DNA of 64,000 bases. It comes from Tubulanus polymorphus. Lineage: Eukaryota > Nemertea > Palaeonemertea > Tubulaniformes > Tubulanidae. Below are positions 53,701-64,000 of the stretch, in pieces. The number at the start of each line of letters is the position of its first letter. Position 1 is the stretch's first letter. The notes beneath the pieces are model-generated. The model saw only the letters and a program-made list of their open reading frames with translations, was not told where the DNA came from and ran no database searches. Location: contig NC_134034.1 of the NCBI RefSeq assembly GCF_964204645.1, forward strand, positions 496,001 to 560,000, in the 5' to 3' direction. Made by a program: the position numbers and the translations under genes.

Positions 53701-56700
53701 CTCACAGGTTTATGTGGCCTCAATTCTGACAGCCTCGCAGGTTTATGTGGCCTCAATTCTGACAGCCTCACAGGTTTATGTGGCCTCAATTCTGACAGCC
53801 TCACAGGTTTATGTGGCCTCAATTCTGACAGCCTCACATGTTTATGTGGCGTCAATATTGATAGATTCTTCAGTAAGTGGTATTAATACTGAGTATCTCC
53901 ATCCTGTATAATGTAATGTGTTAATGGAGGGGATGAGTTGTGACACAGACATACAGCGTGGATCTCACCATCCTATACAATCAGTACCACTGTCACTGAG
54001 TTCATACTGTGGATATGGACCCAGTATTAGAGGCACTCTGTGTTTTACTCAGGCTTATGGTTCATTTCACCCACGTAGCCTGGCACCAGCGTTAAAACTG
54101 TCTTAGTGTTGTTTTAGACTGGTTCCCAGTGCATATGTCCTGTGTTATAGACTGGTTCCCAGTGCATCTGTCTATATGTTATAGACTGGTTCCCTTCCCA
54201 GTGCATCTGTCTTGTGTTATAGACTGGTTCCCAGTGCATCTGTCTTGTGTTATAGACTGGTTTCCAGTGCATCTGTCTTGTGTTATAGACTGGTTCCCAG
54301 TGCATCTGTCTTGTGTTATACTGGTTTCCAGTGCATCTGTCTTGTGTTATAGACTGGTTCCCAGTGCATCTGTCTTGTGTTATAGACTGGTTTCCAGTGC
54401 ATCTGTCTTGTGTTATAGACTGGTTCCCAGTGCATCTGTCTTGTGTTATACTGGTTTCCAGTGCATCTGTCTTGTGTTATAGACTGGTTCCCAGTGCATC
54501 TGTCTTGTGTTATAGACTGGTTTCCAGTGCATCTGTCTTGTGTTATAGACTGGTTCCCAGTGCATCTGTCTTGTGTTATACTGGTTTCCAGTGCATCTGT
54601 CTTGTGTTATAGACTGGTTCCCAGTGCATCTGTCTTGTGTTATAGACTGGTTCCCAGTGCATCTGTCTTGTGTTATAGACTGGTTTCCAGTGCATCTGTC
54701 TTGTTTTATAGACTGGTTTCCAGTGCGTCTGTTGCTGTTTCATGCATCTGCTTCCTCGCTGTGGTTACTTAGTTTTAAGTCGGGTTGCCGTGGAAACCGA
54801 AGAATTTTTCCGACGTTAACGGGAGGAAATGGCGGATGTAGAGCAGACGCCGTGAGTCTCATCATCTCTTAATTAACGGTGCTCCGATTCGGGCACAATC
54901 TTTTTTTTTTTAATGAACCGATATAGGGAGATATACTGCGGTGTGACGCCGGTATAGGGAGATATACTCCGCTGTGACTCCGGTATAGGGAGGTGTTGTA
55001 GTGTAATGTGGTATAGGGACAAGCATTGACTGACTGATCTCTCTGTACTAGAGCAGAGATACAACTCACTACTCCGTCTGTCTAATCAGAAGCATCGCCG
55101 TGGCAACGTAGACGACAGTGTTTGTCTTCAAGGACCTGATATTTATAGCTTTGAACAATGAAACAAAAACGTCACATTAATCATTTATAAACATCATCAG
55201 CATTTAAATATTACACTGATTGAACTCCGCATATTGATGTATATAACTGCTAGCGACACCTGGTGGAGCCTTATTCACCATTAGTGGAATCCTCTATTGA
55301 CGCAGTAGTTGATGTCCTACTGTAAACTAGCGACACCTGGTGGATCCTCACTTGCCACAAGTTGAATCCTCTGTTGCCACAGTAATTGATGTCTTACTGT
55401 ACACTAGCGACACCTGGTGGATCTTCACTTACCATAAGTGGAATCCACTGTTGCTGCAGTAGTTGATGTCCTACTGTACACTAGCGACACCTGGTGTAAT
55501 TCTGTACTAACTGATATTGTTGTTTCAGGGGATGGATAAGAGCACGTATAACACTTTAGACGGTGGACTTCGACCTCAAGTGAATACTCGATATTTCACA
55601 GTATGGGTGATAATCTCACAGGTATGTATCACAAATCCTGCAGTTGTGCAAATAAAAATCATGTTTTCCAAGCCTTGAAAAGTTATTCAGTTTTAAGTTA
55701 ATTGTATCAGGAAGCTGTGGGGATCATTCATTTATTACGTACGCATAAAATTTGAATTTTTCAACCCCCCTCCCCCACCCCCCTCCCCCACCCCCCTCCC
55801 CCTCTGTACGCAAAATCGGCCATTTTTTCATATTCATTAAGCATTACAATACGTAATTGCACTGACCCCTTCCCCTCCCCTAATGCGTACAGAATAAATC
55901 AATGACCCCATACGTAAGCTATGGGGTCTCGACACAATTCAATTCTACCTCAGTACTACGGATGTTTGGCCCTGGAAAACATATTGAAAACTGAAGACTG
56001 AAAATGTTTTGATGAAATGTTTTTTTTATAGATTATGGGATTAGCTGTAGTTGTAATGATGGCAGTTTGGTTGAGTTATTTCCACGGTGGATTCGGTTGG
56101 ACGAGTGATTATACCGATCACGCTAATATTAAACTCATGTTTAATTATCATCCGCTATTTATGACGATCGGAATCATTTTCCTTTATGCGGACGGTGAGT
56201 AGAATATGCATCACCTACTGGTGTGTGACGTGTGGGCGATAAAATCTCTTTATGTCTGCTGTTTGTTGTAGTTCATTTTCAATTAAAAATTCCTGAAAAC
56301 ATCCTTGGAGGATCAGTTTTTGAAAGTGTGCTGATAAAATGTCTAATATCTGGTGCTTTTAGTTCATTTTCGATAATTAGATATGTCTCATGTGAAGTTT
56401 TGACCACATGTGAAGTGTGGACGATCAGTTTTTGAAAGTTTGCTGATAAAATGTCTGATATCCGGTGTTTGTAGTTCATTTTCAATTGCAAATGTCTTAC
56501 GTGAAGTTCTGAACACATCTGAAGTGTGGACGATAAGTCTGATGGAATGTTTGTATTTTCTATTTGACTCAAGGAATGTTTGTATTTTCTATTTGACTCA
56601 AGGAATGTTTGTATTTTCTATTTGACTATAGGAATGTTTGTATTTTCTATTTGACTATAGGAATGTTTATATTTTCTATTTGACTATAGGAATGTTTGTA

Positions 56701-58282
56701 TTTTCTATTTGACTATAGGAATGTTTGTATTTTCTATTTTACTATAGGAATGTTTATATTTTCTATTTGACTATAGGAATGTTTATATTTTCTATTTGAC
56801 TATAGGAATGTTTGTATTTTCTATTTGACTCTAGGAATGTTTGTATTTTCTATTTGACTATAGGAATGTTGGTTTATCGTGTATTCCGTAACGAACGTAA
56901 GATCATCATTAAGATTCTGCACGCGGTGATTCAGCTGTCGGTTGTTGTGTTTATCGCTGTCTCGTTGAAGGCTGTTTTCACGAATCACAACGCGTCCGGT
57001 AACCCGAACCTCTACACCCTACACAGCTGGATCGGTTTAACTACCGTTATACTGTTCGGTATTCAGGTAGGTGATCATCTATAGACCTTCGGTTCCTCGA
57101 GACTTCCAAAACCTTAACACTAGTCTTCAGTTGGTATTGAGTGAAACCGATTGTTGATGATTTAACAATTTATTCAGACACTTTCAAACCTTCATCATCA
57201 GAGAAAGGGCAATCATTTTCAGTTGTTATATTGGCGGCTGTAGAACCGAGGTAGTCTTGGATTTGAGACCAGTTTAAGACCATTTTATTTATTACATTAT
57301 GTTCAGATCTCATAAAATGGAGTCTTCAATAAAACCTTGAGTGAAAGAAGACCTCAATCCTTGTGTAGGTTCAGCCCGTGTGCCAGATCTTGAGGTCCTG
57401 ATCTACAGACAGTGATGTAGATTCAGTAGATTGAGTTGTTGTTGTGTTATTGTAATTTCAGTGGTTAATTGGATTCACGATGTTCCTGTTCCCGAAGGCC
57501 AGCGCTCGTCTACGCGGTTTATACATGCCTATTCATCAGTTCTTCGGTGTAGCCATATTCGCGATGGCTGTCGGGACGGCTTTGATGGGAATCTTAGAAA
57601 AATCCATCTGGTCAATGTAAGTATGGCTACGTCCATTAATCCCCCTATGACATCATCAAATTGTCTACTACCGATTGGATCTGAAGAAACTTCTAGAAAA
57701 GATGTCTGCCTCCTTAAATCCCCTTATGACATCATCAAATTGTCTACTACCGATTGGATCTGAAGAAACTTCTAGAAAAGATGTCTGCCTCCATAAATCC
57801 CCTTATGACATCATCAAATTGTCTACTATTTCATCATTAGACACGTCTAGAAAATATGTCTGCCTCCATACATCCCCCTATGACATCATCAAATTGTCTA
57901 CTACTGATTAGATCTATAGACACTTCTAGAAAAGATGTCTGCCTCCATAAATCACCCTATTACGTCATCAAAGTGTCTTGTGTTTTGACCTACAGACAGG
58001 TTCATAAAAAATGTCTGCCTACATAAATCAACAAATTGTCTACTACTCATTTGATATAAAGAAATGTCTGCCTCCATAAATCCCCCTATGACATCATCAA
58101 ATTGTGTTTATTACAGTCCGACGTACAGTAAGAAGTCTCCTGAAGCGATATTAGTGAATAGTTTAGGAGTGTTGATCCTCACTCACGGAGTTGTCGTGTT
58201 ATACATCGTTACGAGGTCCGAGTATAAACGTCAACCGCTGCCTGAAGAGGAATCTATTCAACTCACCGGTTCGAATGATTAA
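50708..58282 (+). CDS. CYB561: cytochrome b561 family transmembrane ferrireductase, alternative N-termini
   Basis: It moves electrons from ascorbate across a membrane through two hemes. Exons: 50708-50737, 52417-52485, then common 55529-55621, 56032-56194, 56864-57066, 57462-57616, 58117-58282. An alternative first exon (53538-53630, MAEMQDFSDS...) also joins exon 3 in phase 0; as an internal exon after 52485 its acceptor phase would not fit. The core has six hydrophobic segments. The four heme histidines are visible in NYHPLFMT, KILHAVIQL, YTLHSWIGL and MPIHQFFGV; other family marks are AVFTNHN, FLFPKA, TALMGILEK, NSLGVLILTHG. It resembles CYB561/CYBRD1/CYB561A3 and I cannot choose among them. 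The short cytosolic C-terminus ends EEESIQLTGSND. The acceptor of the 56864 exon is preceded by a minisatellite of itself, and intron 6 is satellite. Confidence 0.93.
50785..51332. repeat. 548-bp foldback (inverted repeat) in CYB561 intron 1
   Basis: Two ~250-bp arms (50785-51034 and 51083-51332) that are almost perfect reverse complements, separated by about 48 bp. The outer ends read CTAATGTCTATTTATTAATT and the matching AATTAATAAATAGACATTAG. No ORF. It would fold into a long hairpin in the CYB561 pre-mRNA. It could be a foldback transposon or a recent inverted duplication. Confidence 0.92.
51990..52155. mobile_element. MITE family A, copy 2 (opposite orientation)
   Basis: Ends CAGTGCGTCTACACCACA and GCACCGCGGTGTAGACGCAC; interior GAAAGATGGCAGCACCTGTC is the reverse complement of the copy at 3303-3490. 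It lies in CYB561 intron 1. Confidence 0.75.
52675..53217 (+). repeat. 41-bp tandem array in CYB561 intron 2
   Basis: About 13 units of ACTGTCCCCTGATTGTCAGG, AACAGTCTCTGAAAATGGTT. Each unit contains a TGTCAGG or TGTCGGG variant. Confidence 0.9.
53670..53870 (+). repeat. 33-bp tandem array after the alternative CYB561 exon
   Basis: Five units of GACAGCCTCACAGGTTTATG + TGGCCTCAATTCT. Being a multiple of three it gives open frames on both strands that are artefacts. Confidence 0.88.
54115..54730 (+). repeat. 33-bp array with 130-bp higher-order repeat
   Basis: About 19 units of TAGACTGGTTCCCAGTGCAT + CTGTCTTGTGTTA. Variants (TTCCC, TTTCC and a shortened TACTGG unit) recur in fixed order every 130 bp, seen at 54313, 54443 and 54573. 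Confidence 0.92.
54915..55020 (+). repeat. short GGTATAGGGAGATATACT repeat
   Basis: Three to four imperfect units of ~30 bp in CYB561 intron 2. Confidence 0.7.
55245..55497 (+). repeat. ~78-bp GACACCTGGTGGATCC satellite before CYB561 exon 3
   Basis: Three to four units; the last ends about 30 bp before the exon 3 acceptor at 55528. Same family as 33180-33595 and 9335-9505. Confidence 0.88.
56544..56863 (+). repeat. 29-bp minisatellite built from the CYB561 exon 5 splice acceptor
   Basis: Eleven units in front of the true junction. Each unit runs GAATGTTTG (like the exon start GAATGTTGG) then TATTTTCTATTTGACTATAG (the intron end). The first two units carry CAAG instead of ATAG; later ones keep TATAG. 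29 bp is not a multiple of three. Confidence 0.92.
57620..58110 (+). repeat. ATGACATCATC satellite filling CYB561 intron 6
   Basis: Six units (AAAGATGTCTGCCTCCATAA, ATCCCCCTATGACATCATCA, AATTGTCTACTACTGATT) start about 15 bp after the donor at 57617 and end about 10 bp before the acceptor. Confidence 0.92.
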
Positions 58283-58617
58283 ACAAACTTCACCGCGACG
58301 ACTGATTAAACATCACATATTATATTTGAATATTTCATTTTTAATTCGAAGATATTTTCAGCAGATGCACATTTTTAGTTAAATCAGCTTCCTCGACGAC
58401 CGTAACAATGCGGCGGCGTTCACAGATTAGTTAAACGCACCTGACAAATTTTGTACAGAAAAGAAATTTCGAGAAAAGAATTTAAATTATTTGCTACGTT
58501 TTCCTTAAGAATCGAATCATGTTCAGATTTCTTCGCGCATTTATTACTTTATTATTATTATATTTTTGTAAATCTGAGTGAAATTCGTACAAAAACAGCT
58601 GGACTCCATCACTCGCC

Positions 58618-58955
58618 AGGGCTGCATTTCAGTTGTGCGCCCGTGGGGCTCGTGCTTCATGCAGTTATGTGCCCGTGGGGCTTGTGCTTCATGCAGTTAT
58701 GCGCCCGTGGGGCTCGTACTGTTTGCGGTCCTGTGCCCGTGGGGCTCGTGCTTCATGCAGTTATGCGCCCGTGGGGCTCGTACTGTTTGCGATCCTGTGC
58801 CCGTGGGGCTCGTGCTTCATGCAGTTGTGTGCCCGTGCTTCATGCAGTCGTGGGCCCGTGGGGCTCGTGCTATATGCGGTCCTGTGCCCGTTGGGCTCAT
58901 GCTTCATGCAGTTATGCGCCCGTGGGGCTCGTACTGTTTGCCGTCCTGGCAGGTT
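58618..58955 (+). repeat. ~31-bp GTGGGGCTCGTGCTTCATGC array
   Basis: About eleven units with alternation of CTTCATGCAGTTATGCGCCC and CTGTTTGCGGTCCTGTGCCC, so a two-unit higher-order period is present. High GC compared with surroundings. Confidence 0.9.
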
Positions 58956-59029
58956 ATTTCAATGAATCTCGGCAGTGACAGGGCTCATTCCTTGATTCAA
59001 CGTATAACTCTTCCTTCAAATTGTAAACC

Positions 59030-59162
59030 AGGGGGCGCTGCAGTCGCTCAAAGTTGGCTAAAGATAACTGGTGGATAAATACCATAGCAACAATGAACTT
59101 TTTATCTTCAACTATCCACTGGTTTACGCTAACCAACTTATCAGCAACTGCCCCCTAGTGTG
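59030..59162. mobile_element. MITE family B, copy 2
   Basis: GCTCAAAGTTGGCTAAAG, AACTGGTGGATAAATACC and AACTATCCACTGGTTTACG, ACCAACTTATCAGCAACTG form a hairpin matching 3762-3895. Both ends are flanked by a GCCCCCTAG-like or GGGGGCGC motif. Confidence 0.65.
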
Positions 59163-60564
59163 GAATAAGTAAATCGAGATGGATAGTACTTTCAAAGGTT
59201 CACTTTAACCCGTGACCCTATAATTCTATCCATTGAATATCACACACATTTCTAGCTAAGCTTCGTTGATTTCATCATGACAAAACCACAAATATATTTG
59301 TAACCAACAAAGAAAGAGAATTCAGATGTATATTTTTCATGTGATTTAACGCGTTTTTGATGTTAGTTAAAAATTTAGTTTTGTCTTTTTCATTTATGGT
59401 TTGATTTTGATGCGATTGCGAGGACTCTCGTTGGTTATGGTCATCCTCGCTTGCCAGGGTTTGCTAAGGGTTTGCCAAGAGTTCAAACATTTGAAATGAA
59501 CTGATTTTAACTACAGTCAGTACTGTACTGATGTTTAATGATTGAAAATTCGTTCAAAGTTTATAATTTCGCTCACAAGATCTCAAATAATCAATGAGAA
59601 AAAGAAAATAGCCGTTATCTATGGCTAAGATGGTTTTAATTTTGCACATGTGGAGTCATTGACTCTAAGAGTCACTGACTTATATCCGACTCCTCAATTG
59701 AGTTATATAGTTATGACTATTTTAATTTAAAGAGTCTTGTAAAATTGGTCTTATATTAGGTGGTGAATATCTCTTGATATCATCGAGTATGAATTGGGGA
59801 AAATAATTATTTTTGTGTGAAAAATGAATGTTGATCTGAACCAGTTTGTTCCACTGGTTCTACAGTTGTGATTTACAGTTGGTTCCCAAAATTGTATTTT
59901 TGAGTCAAACCCAGTTCCATTAGTTCCACAGGACCCGATTTCACCAGTTCCACAGTTGTGAGTCAGCATATTTCGGGTCGAAATATGAATTAAGGGTAAA
60001 CAACTAAAAATGATCTAGCTTTACCTCGACAGAGTGAAATTAAAGCATTTAATTGTGGAAAATAGTGGATAATTGTGGAACTAGATCGTGGTGGATAATT
60101 CATGTGATAATTGTTGTATGTAATTAATCAGTATTTTGTGAATAACACGTATTGATTCATGTTGTTATTGTGAAACATGTGTGTCGTACATGTGCATGTC
60201 AATAATCAGCATTTATGAAATCACATGTGCATGTTACATGTGATAGTGTAATTTCTCCTGGGTCTGGGTAAATGTGTCCAAACAGTACGTGTACACCCTG
60301 GTACGAAATTTGACGCCCGTTACCGACATTTCTGGGGCAAAACTCGGGTCTCGGGAGAAATTCACTTTATCTTATCATGGATTGTTTGATATTAATGTTG
60401 TGCTGCTGTACTGCCATCTATGATCGATCGAGGGAACTAAAATATCCGTAAGCGAGATGACTCACCGAGTGGGTCAGGTCATCTTTGTGGCCACCAGTAA
60501 CCTCAACCAAATTACATGAAATCTTAAATCTAGGGGGAGGGGACAATCTAACGAATGGCATTTC

Positions 60565-60775
60565 AAATGGGAGAAATGTCGCAATGAGCTGGGGATGGGA
60601 GAAATGTCGCAATGAGCTGGGGATGGAAGAAATGTCGCAATGAGCTGGGGATGGGAGAAATGTCGCAATGAGCTGGGGATGGGAGAAATGTCGCAATGAG
60701 CTGGGGATGGGAGAAATGTCGCAATGAGCTGGGGATGGGAGAAATGTCGCAATGAGCTGGGGATGGGAGAAATGT
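60565..60775 (+). repeat. 28-bp GGGAGAAATGTCGCAATGAG array
   Basis: Eight units, nearly identical (a single GGAAGAAATG variant). Confidence 0.93.
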
Positions 60776-61651
60776 CGATGTTGACTATTTTGAATTCTAT
60801 TCTTATATAATCGTGTAATACATCCACGTGATGATAGAGGGAGCCACCGTGTTGCCTGTGTGTGTGTAATTTATAAATGTTGTGTAAATATTCAAAACAG
60901 GAAGAATAAAATATAATCAATATCGTCATGTGTCATATCGCGGTTTATTTTCGGTTGTACGAGAATCTGTTAAGCCGCCCTCCATGAGTTATACGTGTAG
61001 GCCTGTATTCAACTGAGCAGCTTAGAACTGAGACTGGTCTAAATCTTAGCCAGTTTAATCACCGCGTATCAACCTTAGCAGAATCTTCTGATCACTTCTG
61101 ATTCTCAAGATAACAAAACAACTTCGATATTGAGAGTAGTTGGAAAATATCTATTTCATGTCTTATCGTGCATGTTTCAAGTTTTCGATGGACAAAACTT
61201 CAGAATTTCGGCTTCACAATTTATTCCATTGTTTTTCTGTAATTTAGTGAAATCACTGATTTACATGAAAAATATATACTTTTACAATTATCTAAGATAC
61301 TAATCGTCGATATTTCAACGTGGCTCGAATCAGTTTTAAAATCATTTAAAATACAATTCCATTTGATAATACGAAATATATACAAGTTCCGTATGAAAAT
61401 ATTTACAATTTACAAATATCGTGTTCACAAAAATGTCCTCGGGTTTTAGTAGTGGCGCAGTCAAGACTTATAGATTTAAGACCAATCTAACAACTAAACA
61501 CCAATCTAGTGATCTAAGACCACCAGCGGTACTGGTTCAAGTAACGTTCAAATTGTGCAACAGAGCTCTTGAAGGTTTTTGAAAGTTGTTTCGTTTGACC
61601 CTGAGATTAATATTAAATGCAATCTGTTTAAAGTCTCTCTCTTTCTGTGGA

Positions 61652-62366
61652 TCAAGTTGTAATTTTATTTTTCTCAGATTCTAAAACTGGCGCTGGTATT
61701 AAATCCTTCCACGGGTCGACTAGCATACTCGCTTTATAGTATCGGCTAATATCACTGCAACCGGCGCCCCCTCCTGGCTGGTTCCTGAAGCCGCCTCGAC
61801 CCTGAAAATATTCCGTAAAATCGAGCAAATGTTCAAATTAATACATTTTTTAGGAATTTTCATTTTGTCATTTAAAATCAGCCTTTCGTAAAACTTACAA
61901 AACTGTCACGTCTGCCGCGATAGTTCCCTCGATGGCTGTAAGGTGGCGTCTGCTGTCCAAACGGCGGACTAGAGAATGATTTCTGCATCATCCCGCCCGG
62001 CCCACCTCGCCCACGGGCACCGTACGGCGACTGGAAATTCCTCTGATGCGTAAACGGTGGGCCCGGGCTTTTAAATTCGTTGTTGTAACCGTGGTAACCG
62101 CCACGATTCGGGGAATGTCCGGGCGGATTCGAGTACGGATTTTCAAACGACGGAGTCCGATGCCGTTTATTATGGAATCCCCCGCGCTGCGGACTCGGTC
62201 CTCTAGGCCCGGCAGGTGAGGAATGAGGAGACGGACTGAGGAATTGATGGTAAGGTGGAGTTCTGTAAGGCGTATCACTGCTGGAGGATAATCCTAATCC
62301 TAATCTCGACTGATCTGTCTCCTGCTGATCCGGCGTTAATCCGGGCTGCTGTTGCTGTTGATCCAT
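61652..62366 (-). CDS. MPLKIP: M-phase-specific PLK1-interacting protein homologue (TTDN1)
   Basis: Exons 62366-61899 and 61801-61652, phase 0, about 205 residues. The N-terminal part is low-complexity, rich in Gln, Pro, Gly, Ser and Arg (MDQQQQQPGLTPDQQ, RGRGGPGG, HRGNYRGRRDSF), with several Ser-Pro and Thr-Pro pairs that could be CDK/PLK sites. The conserved family core is at the end of exon 2: DISRYYKASMLVDPWKDL, matching the human ENYFKPSMLEDPW segment. In humans this protein binds PLK1 and is linked to non-photosensitive trichothiodystrophy and to mRNA/lariat processing. No signal or membrane segment. Start is the first Met, followed by a CAG-type Gln run. Confidence 0.85.
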
Positions 62367-62901
62367 GTTTATGTTAGTTGAAAGCTGATCACACGACGAC
62401 GACGAAAAAACTAAGCGGCATCGAAAATTTTGACTTTTGGAAAAAAAATTAAAAAATCATATTTACTTCCGCGTTGGAGTCCCGAGATTCTCTCAAAGAT
62501 TCAAGGTCGTTGCACCGCACTCCGCGCTGAAGGTCAACTTTGCCTAAAAGCCCCGCATGATACAAACATTCTTATTGAATTCCATACTTTTCTTATGTTC
62601 CGTTTAATTGATTGTCACTCGCTCATTCTGGTAAAATATTTTGATTTTTTCGTTATCTCGTATCAATAAACCTATATTGAATTGAATACCATATTTTATT
62701 TATATTGAATTGAATTATTGCTCTGTCAATTTTCATTTCAGTTTTCTTTCTCTGTCTTAAATCTGTCTAAAATAGATTTTCAAATTCTGGCGTCCTGTGT
62801 TTGAAAGGAACCAGCAATATATTCAAACTGCGCACAACCCGATGACGTATTACGCACGAGTTGTCCACCACTAGTCGCGGGTTTAATCATCCGTGAAAAA
62901 G

Positions 62902-62935
62902 ATGCACACGGTCGCTAAAGCGGTTCAAGATCGTG
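62902..62935 (+). other. doubtful first exon of a gene leaving the window
   Basis: ATG followed by 34 nt encoding MHTVAKAVQDR and a GTGAGT donor, about 535 bp from the divergent MPLKIP start. No downstream exon could be tied to it within the window, so it may equally be chance. Confidence 0.2.
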
Positions 62936-64000
62936 GTGAGTGCCCGTAAAAGCTTCCATTACCGGTCATGATTGGAAAATCTAATCAATGGGTGGGCTGG
63001 CCAGGGCAGGGGGTTGATTTTCTTTTGTTGTTATTAAGTGTTGTCACTAGGGGGCGCTAGATCTTTTTCCTAAACAGCCAATCAAACATCTCCAGTTGAT
63101 ACTTTTCGCGTGATCATGGAATCCTCTGCTTGAACCCAGCTACAGCTGCATCCAATTTCCGGGATTGTGACAAGATTTTGCCCCTCTGCGTGGGCTCGGC
63201 TACCCCGCATCAATAGCTCAATAATCGTCTATTTGTTTACAGGTTTTTGTCGTTAAAGTTGTTGTGGTATGTATTTGATTTTCATGAGGAGTGAGTGTTT
63301 GGGCGTGAGGAGGGTTTGGAAACTAATGCTAGTACAATCATTAATTTAACCTCTCCGCAGCAGGGGGCAGCACCCGTCCTCGGTAGTTTCCTATCCCCGG
63401 CTTTTTGTAACGAGGAATAAAACTTTTTAAAAATTTCTCTGGTGACAAATTCAGCTATTTTCAATTGCATGATCAGAACTTAAGTTAGTTACCTGCAGGA
63501 TGTGAGTTAGGCCTAACTCTGAAAATGAATTGGTTTTAATTCAGAGTTAACTCTAACTCACAACCGTGGAACTGGTACCAGATTGTTGGTGGTAAGCTTT
63601 TACAAACGGATGTGTTTTATACTAATGTGGTTTCTGAAAATATCCGATTGTGAAACTAAACCACAGACAGGTAACTGACTAGAACCACCACAGACAGGTA
63701 ACTGACTAGGTCTGAATGAAACCCTCTTGAACATATGCACTGCAGCTCAGGATCCACACATCCAGTAAAGTAAAAATTTGAAATAGAATTCATCTCTAAG
63801 CCGTATAGTTCAGCTCGGTATAAATTTTATTTTTTCTCTTTTTCGCAGTAACATCTTTTTCACTTTAGTTTTGTAGAAATTTAAAGTAAAGTTTATAGGG
63901 CGTGCATCTAACCATCTGTTGTATCCATCAGTTCCACAGTTCTGATATATGACGATAGTTATTCCGTTTTCTTATAAAGCGCGAACCCCTACAAATTATA
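62936..64000. other. end of window, no supported gene
   Basis: A TCACTAGGGGGCGCTAG motif near 63045, a short duplicated ACCACAGACAGGTAACTGAC near 63660-63705, and single GTGGAACTGG-like motifs. No exon or structured RNA recognised. Confidence 0.45.

Larger units (their letters stand above)
58283..61651. other. intergenic region between CYB561 and MPLKIP
   Basis: CYB561 3' end, two tandem arrays and a MITE B copy (listed), then AT-rich sequence. No coding exon was supported; the longer open frames at 58450-59080 and 60420-60930 coincide with the arrays. Confidence 0.6.

Noticed and set aside
54129-54872. Several overlapping 60-120-codon frames (HLSCVIDWFPV repeats)
   Set aside because: They are created by a 33-bp tandem array whose unit is a multiple of three.
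58451-59078. Three overlapping frames rich in Cys and Ala (GLVLHAVM units)
   Set aside because: They follow the ~31-bp GC-rich array downstream of CYB561; no independent evidence of coding.
60418-60929. HFSHPQLIATFLP repeat frame on the minus strand
   Set aside because: Encoded by the 28-bp array only.

Overview
The window is animal nuclear DNA. It holds intron-rich genes with GT-AG exons of about 60-300 bp, conserved metazoan housekeeping proteins and a very large load of short tandem repeats and small hairpin transposons. A divergent TALE homeobox gene, a SATB-like CUT-homeobox gene and the gene style suggest a spiralian (mollusc-like) invertebrate. That placement is an inference, not a proof. 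All gene models were built by joining exons by eye using reading phase, splice consensus and protein similarity recalled from known families.

Layout. (1) 673-11657 (+): a nine-exon gene for a low-complexity protein of about 940 residues that I cannot name. (2) 12486-18284 (-): glycyl-tRNA synthetase (16 exons) with dual mitochondrial/cytosolic start potential and one AT-AC U12-type intron. (3) 18522-25435 (+): OSGEPL1/Qri7, the mitochondrial tRNA t6A enzyme, head-to-head with GARS across 237 bp. Its fourth intron contains an intact 813-codon piggyBac-derived ORF that has lost most catalytic aspartates. (4) 26876-27976 (+): a secreted LU/three-finger-fold protein, followed by a small secreted 12-cysteine protein on the other strand (28299-28664). 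(5) 30631-33818 (+): MMADHC (cobalamin trafficking). (6) 34908-46712 (+): TMEM106 family, with two alternative first exons. Its introns host two homeobox genes: a SATB-like CUT plus homeodomain gene (38382-39292, +) and a TALE homeobox gene (41723-42850, -). (7) 50708-58282 (+): cytochrome b561 with alternative N-termini. (8) 61652-62366 (-): MPLKIP/TTDN1 homologue. The last 1.6 kb has only a doubtful first exon.

Shared themes. GARS, OSGEPL1 and MMADHC are mitochondrial or dual-targeted, and GARS/OSGEPL1 both act on tRNA from what looks like one bidirectional promoter. The non-coding part is dominated by a few repeat families that recur in both orientations: a GTGGAACTGGGTCC satellite, an ~80-bp satellite containing ATGACATCATCAAATTG, and a ~78-bp satellite containing GACACCTGGTGGATCC. 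Several introns are filled almost end to end by one array. In two genes (GARS intron 2, CYB561 before exon 5) the array unit is a copy of the 3' splice junction itself, giving 11-14 decoy acceptors ahead of the true one. tRNA-like SINE heads with TTAGGG-type tails and at least five hairpin/MITE families are also present.
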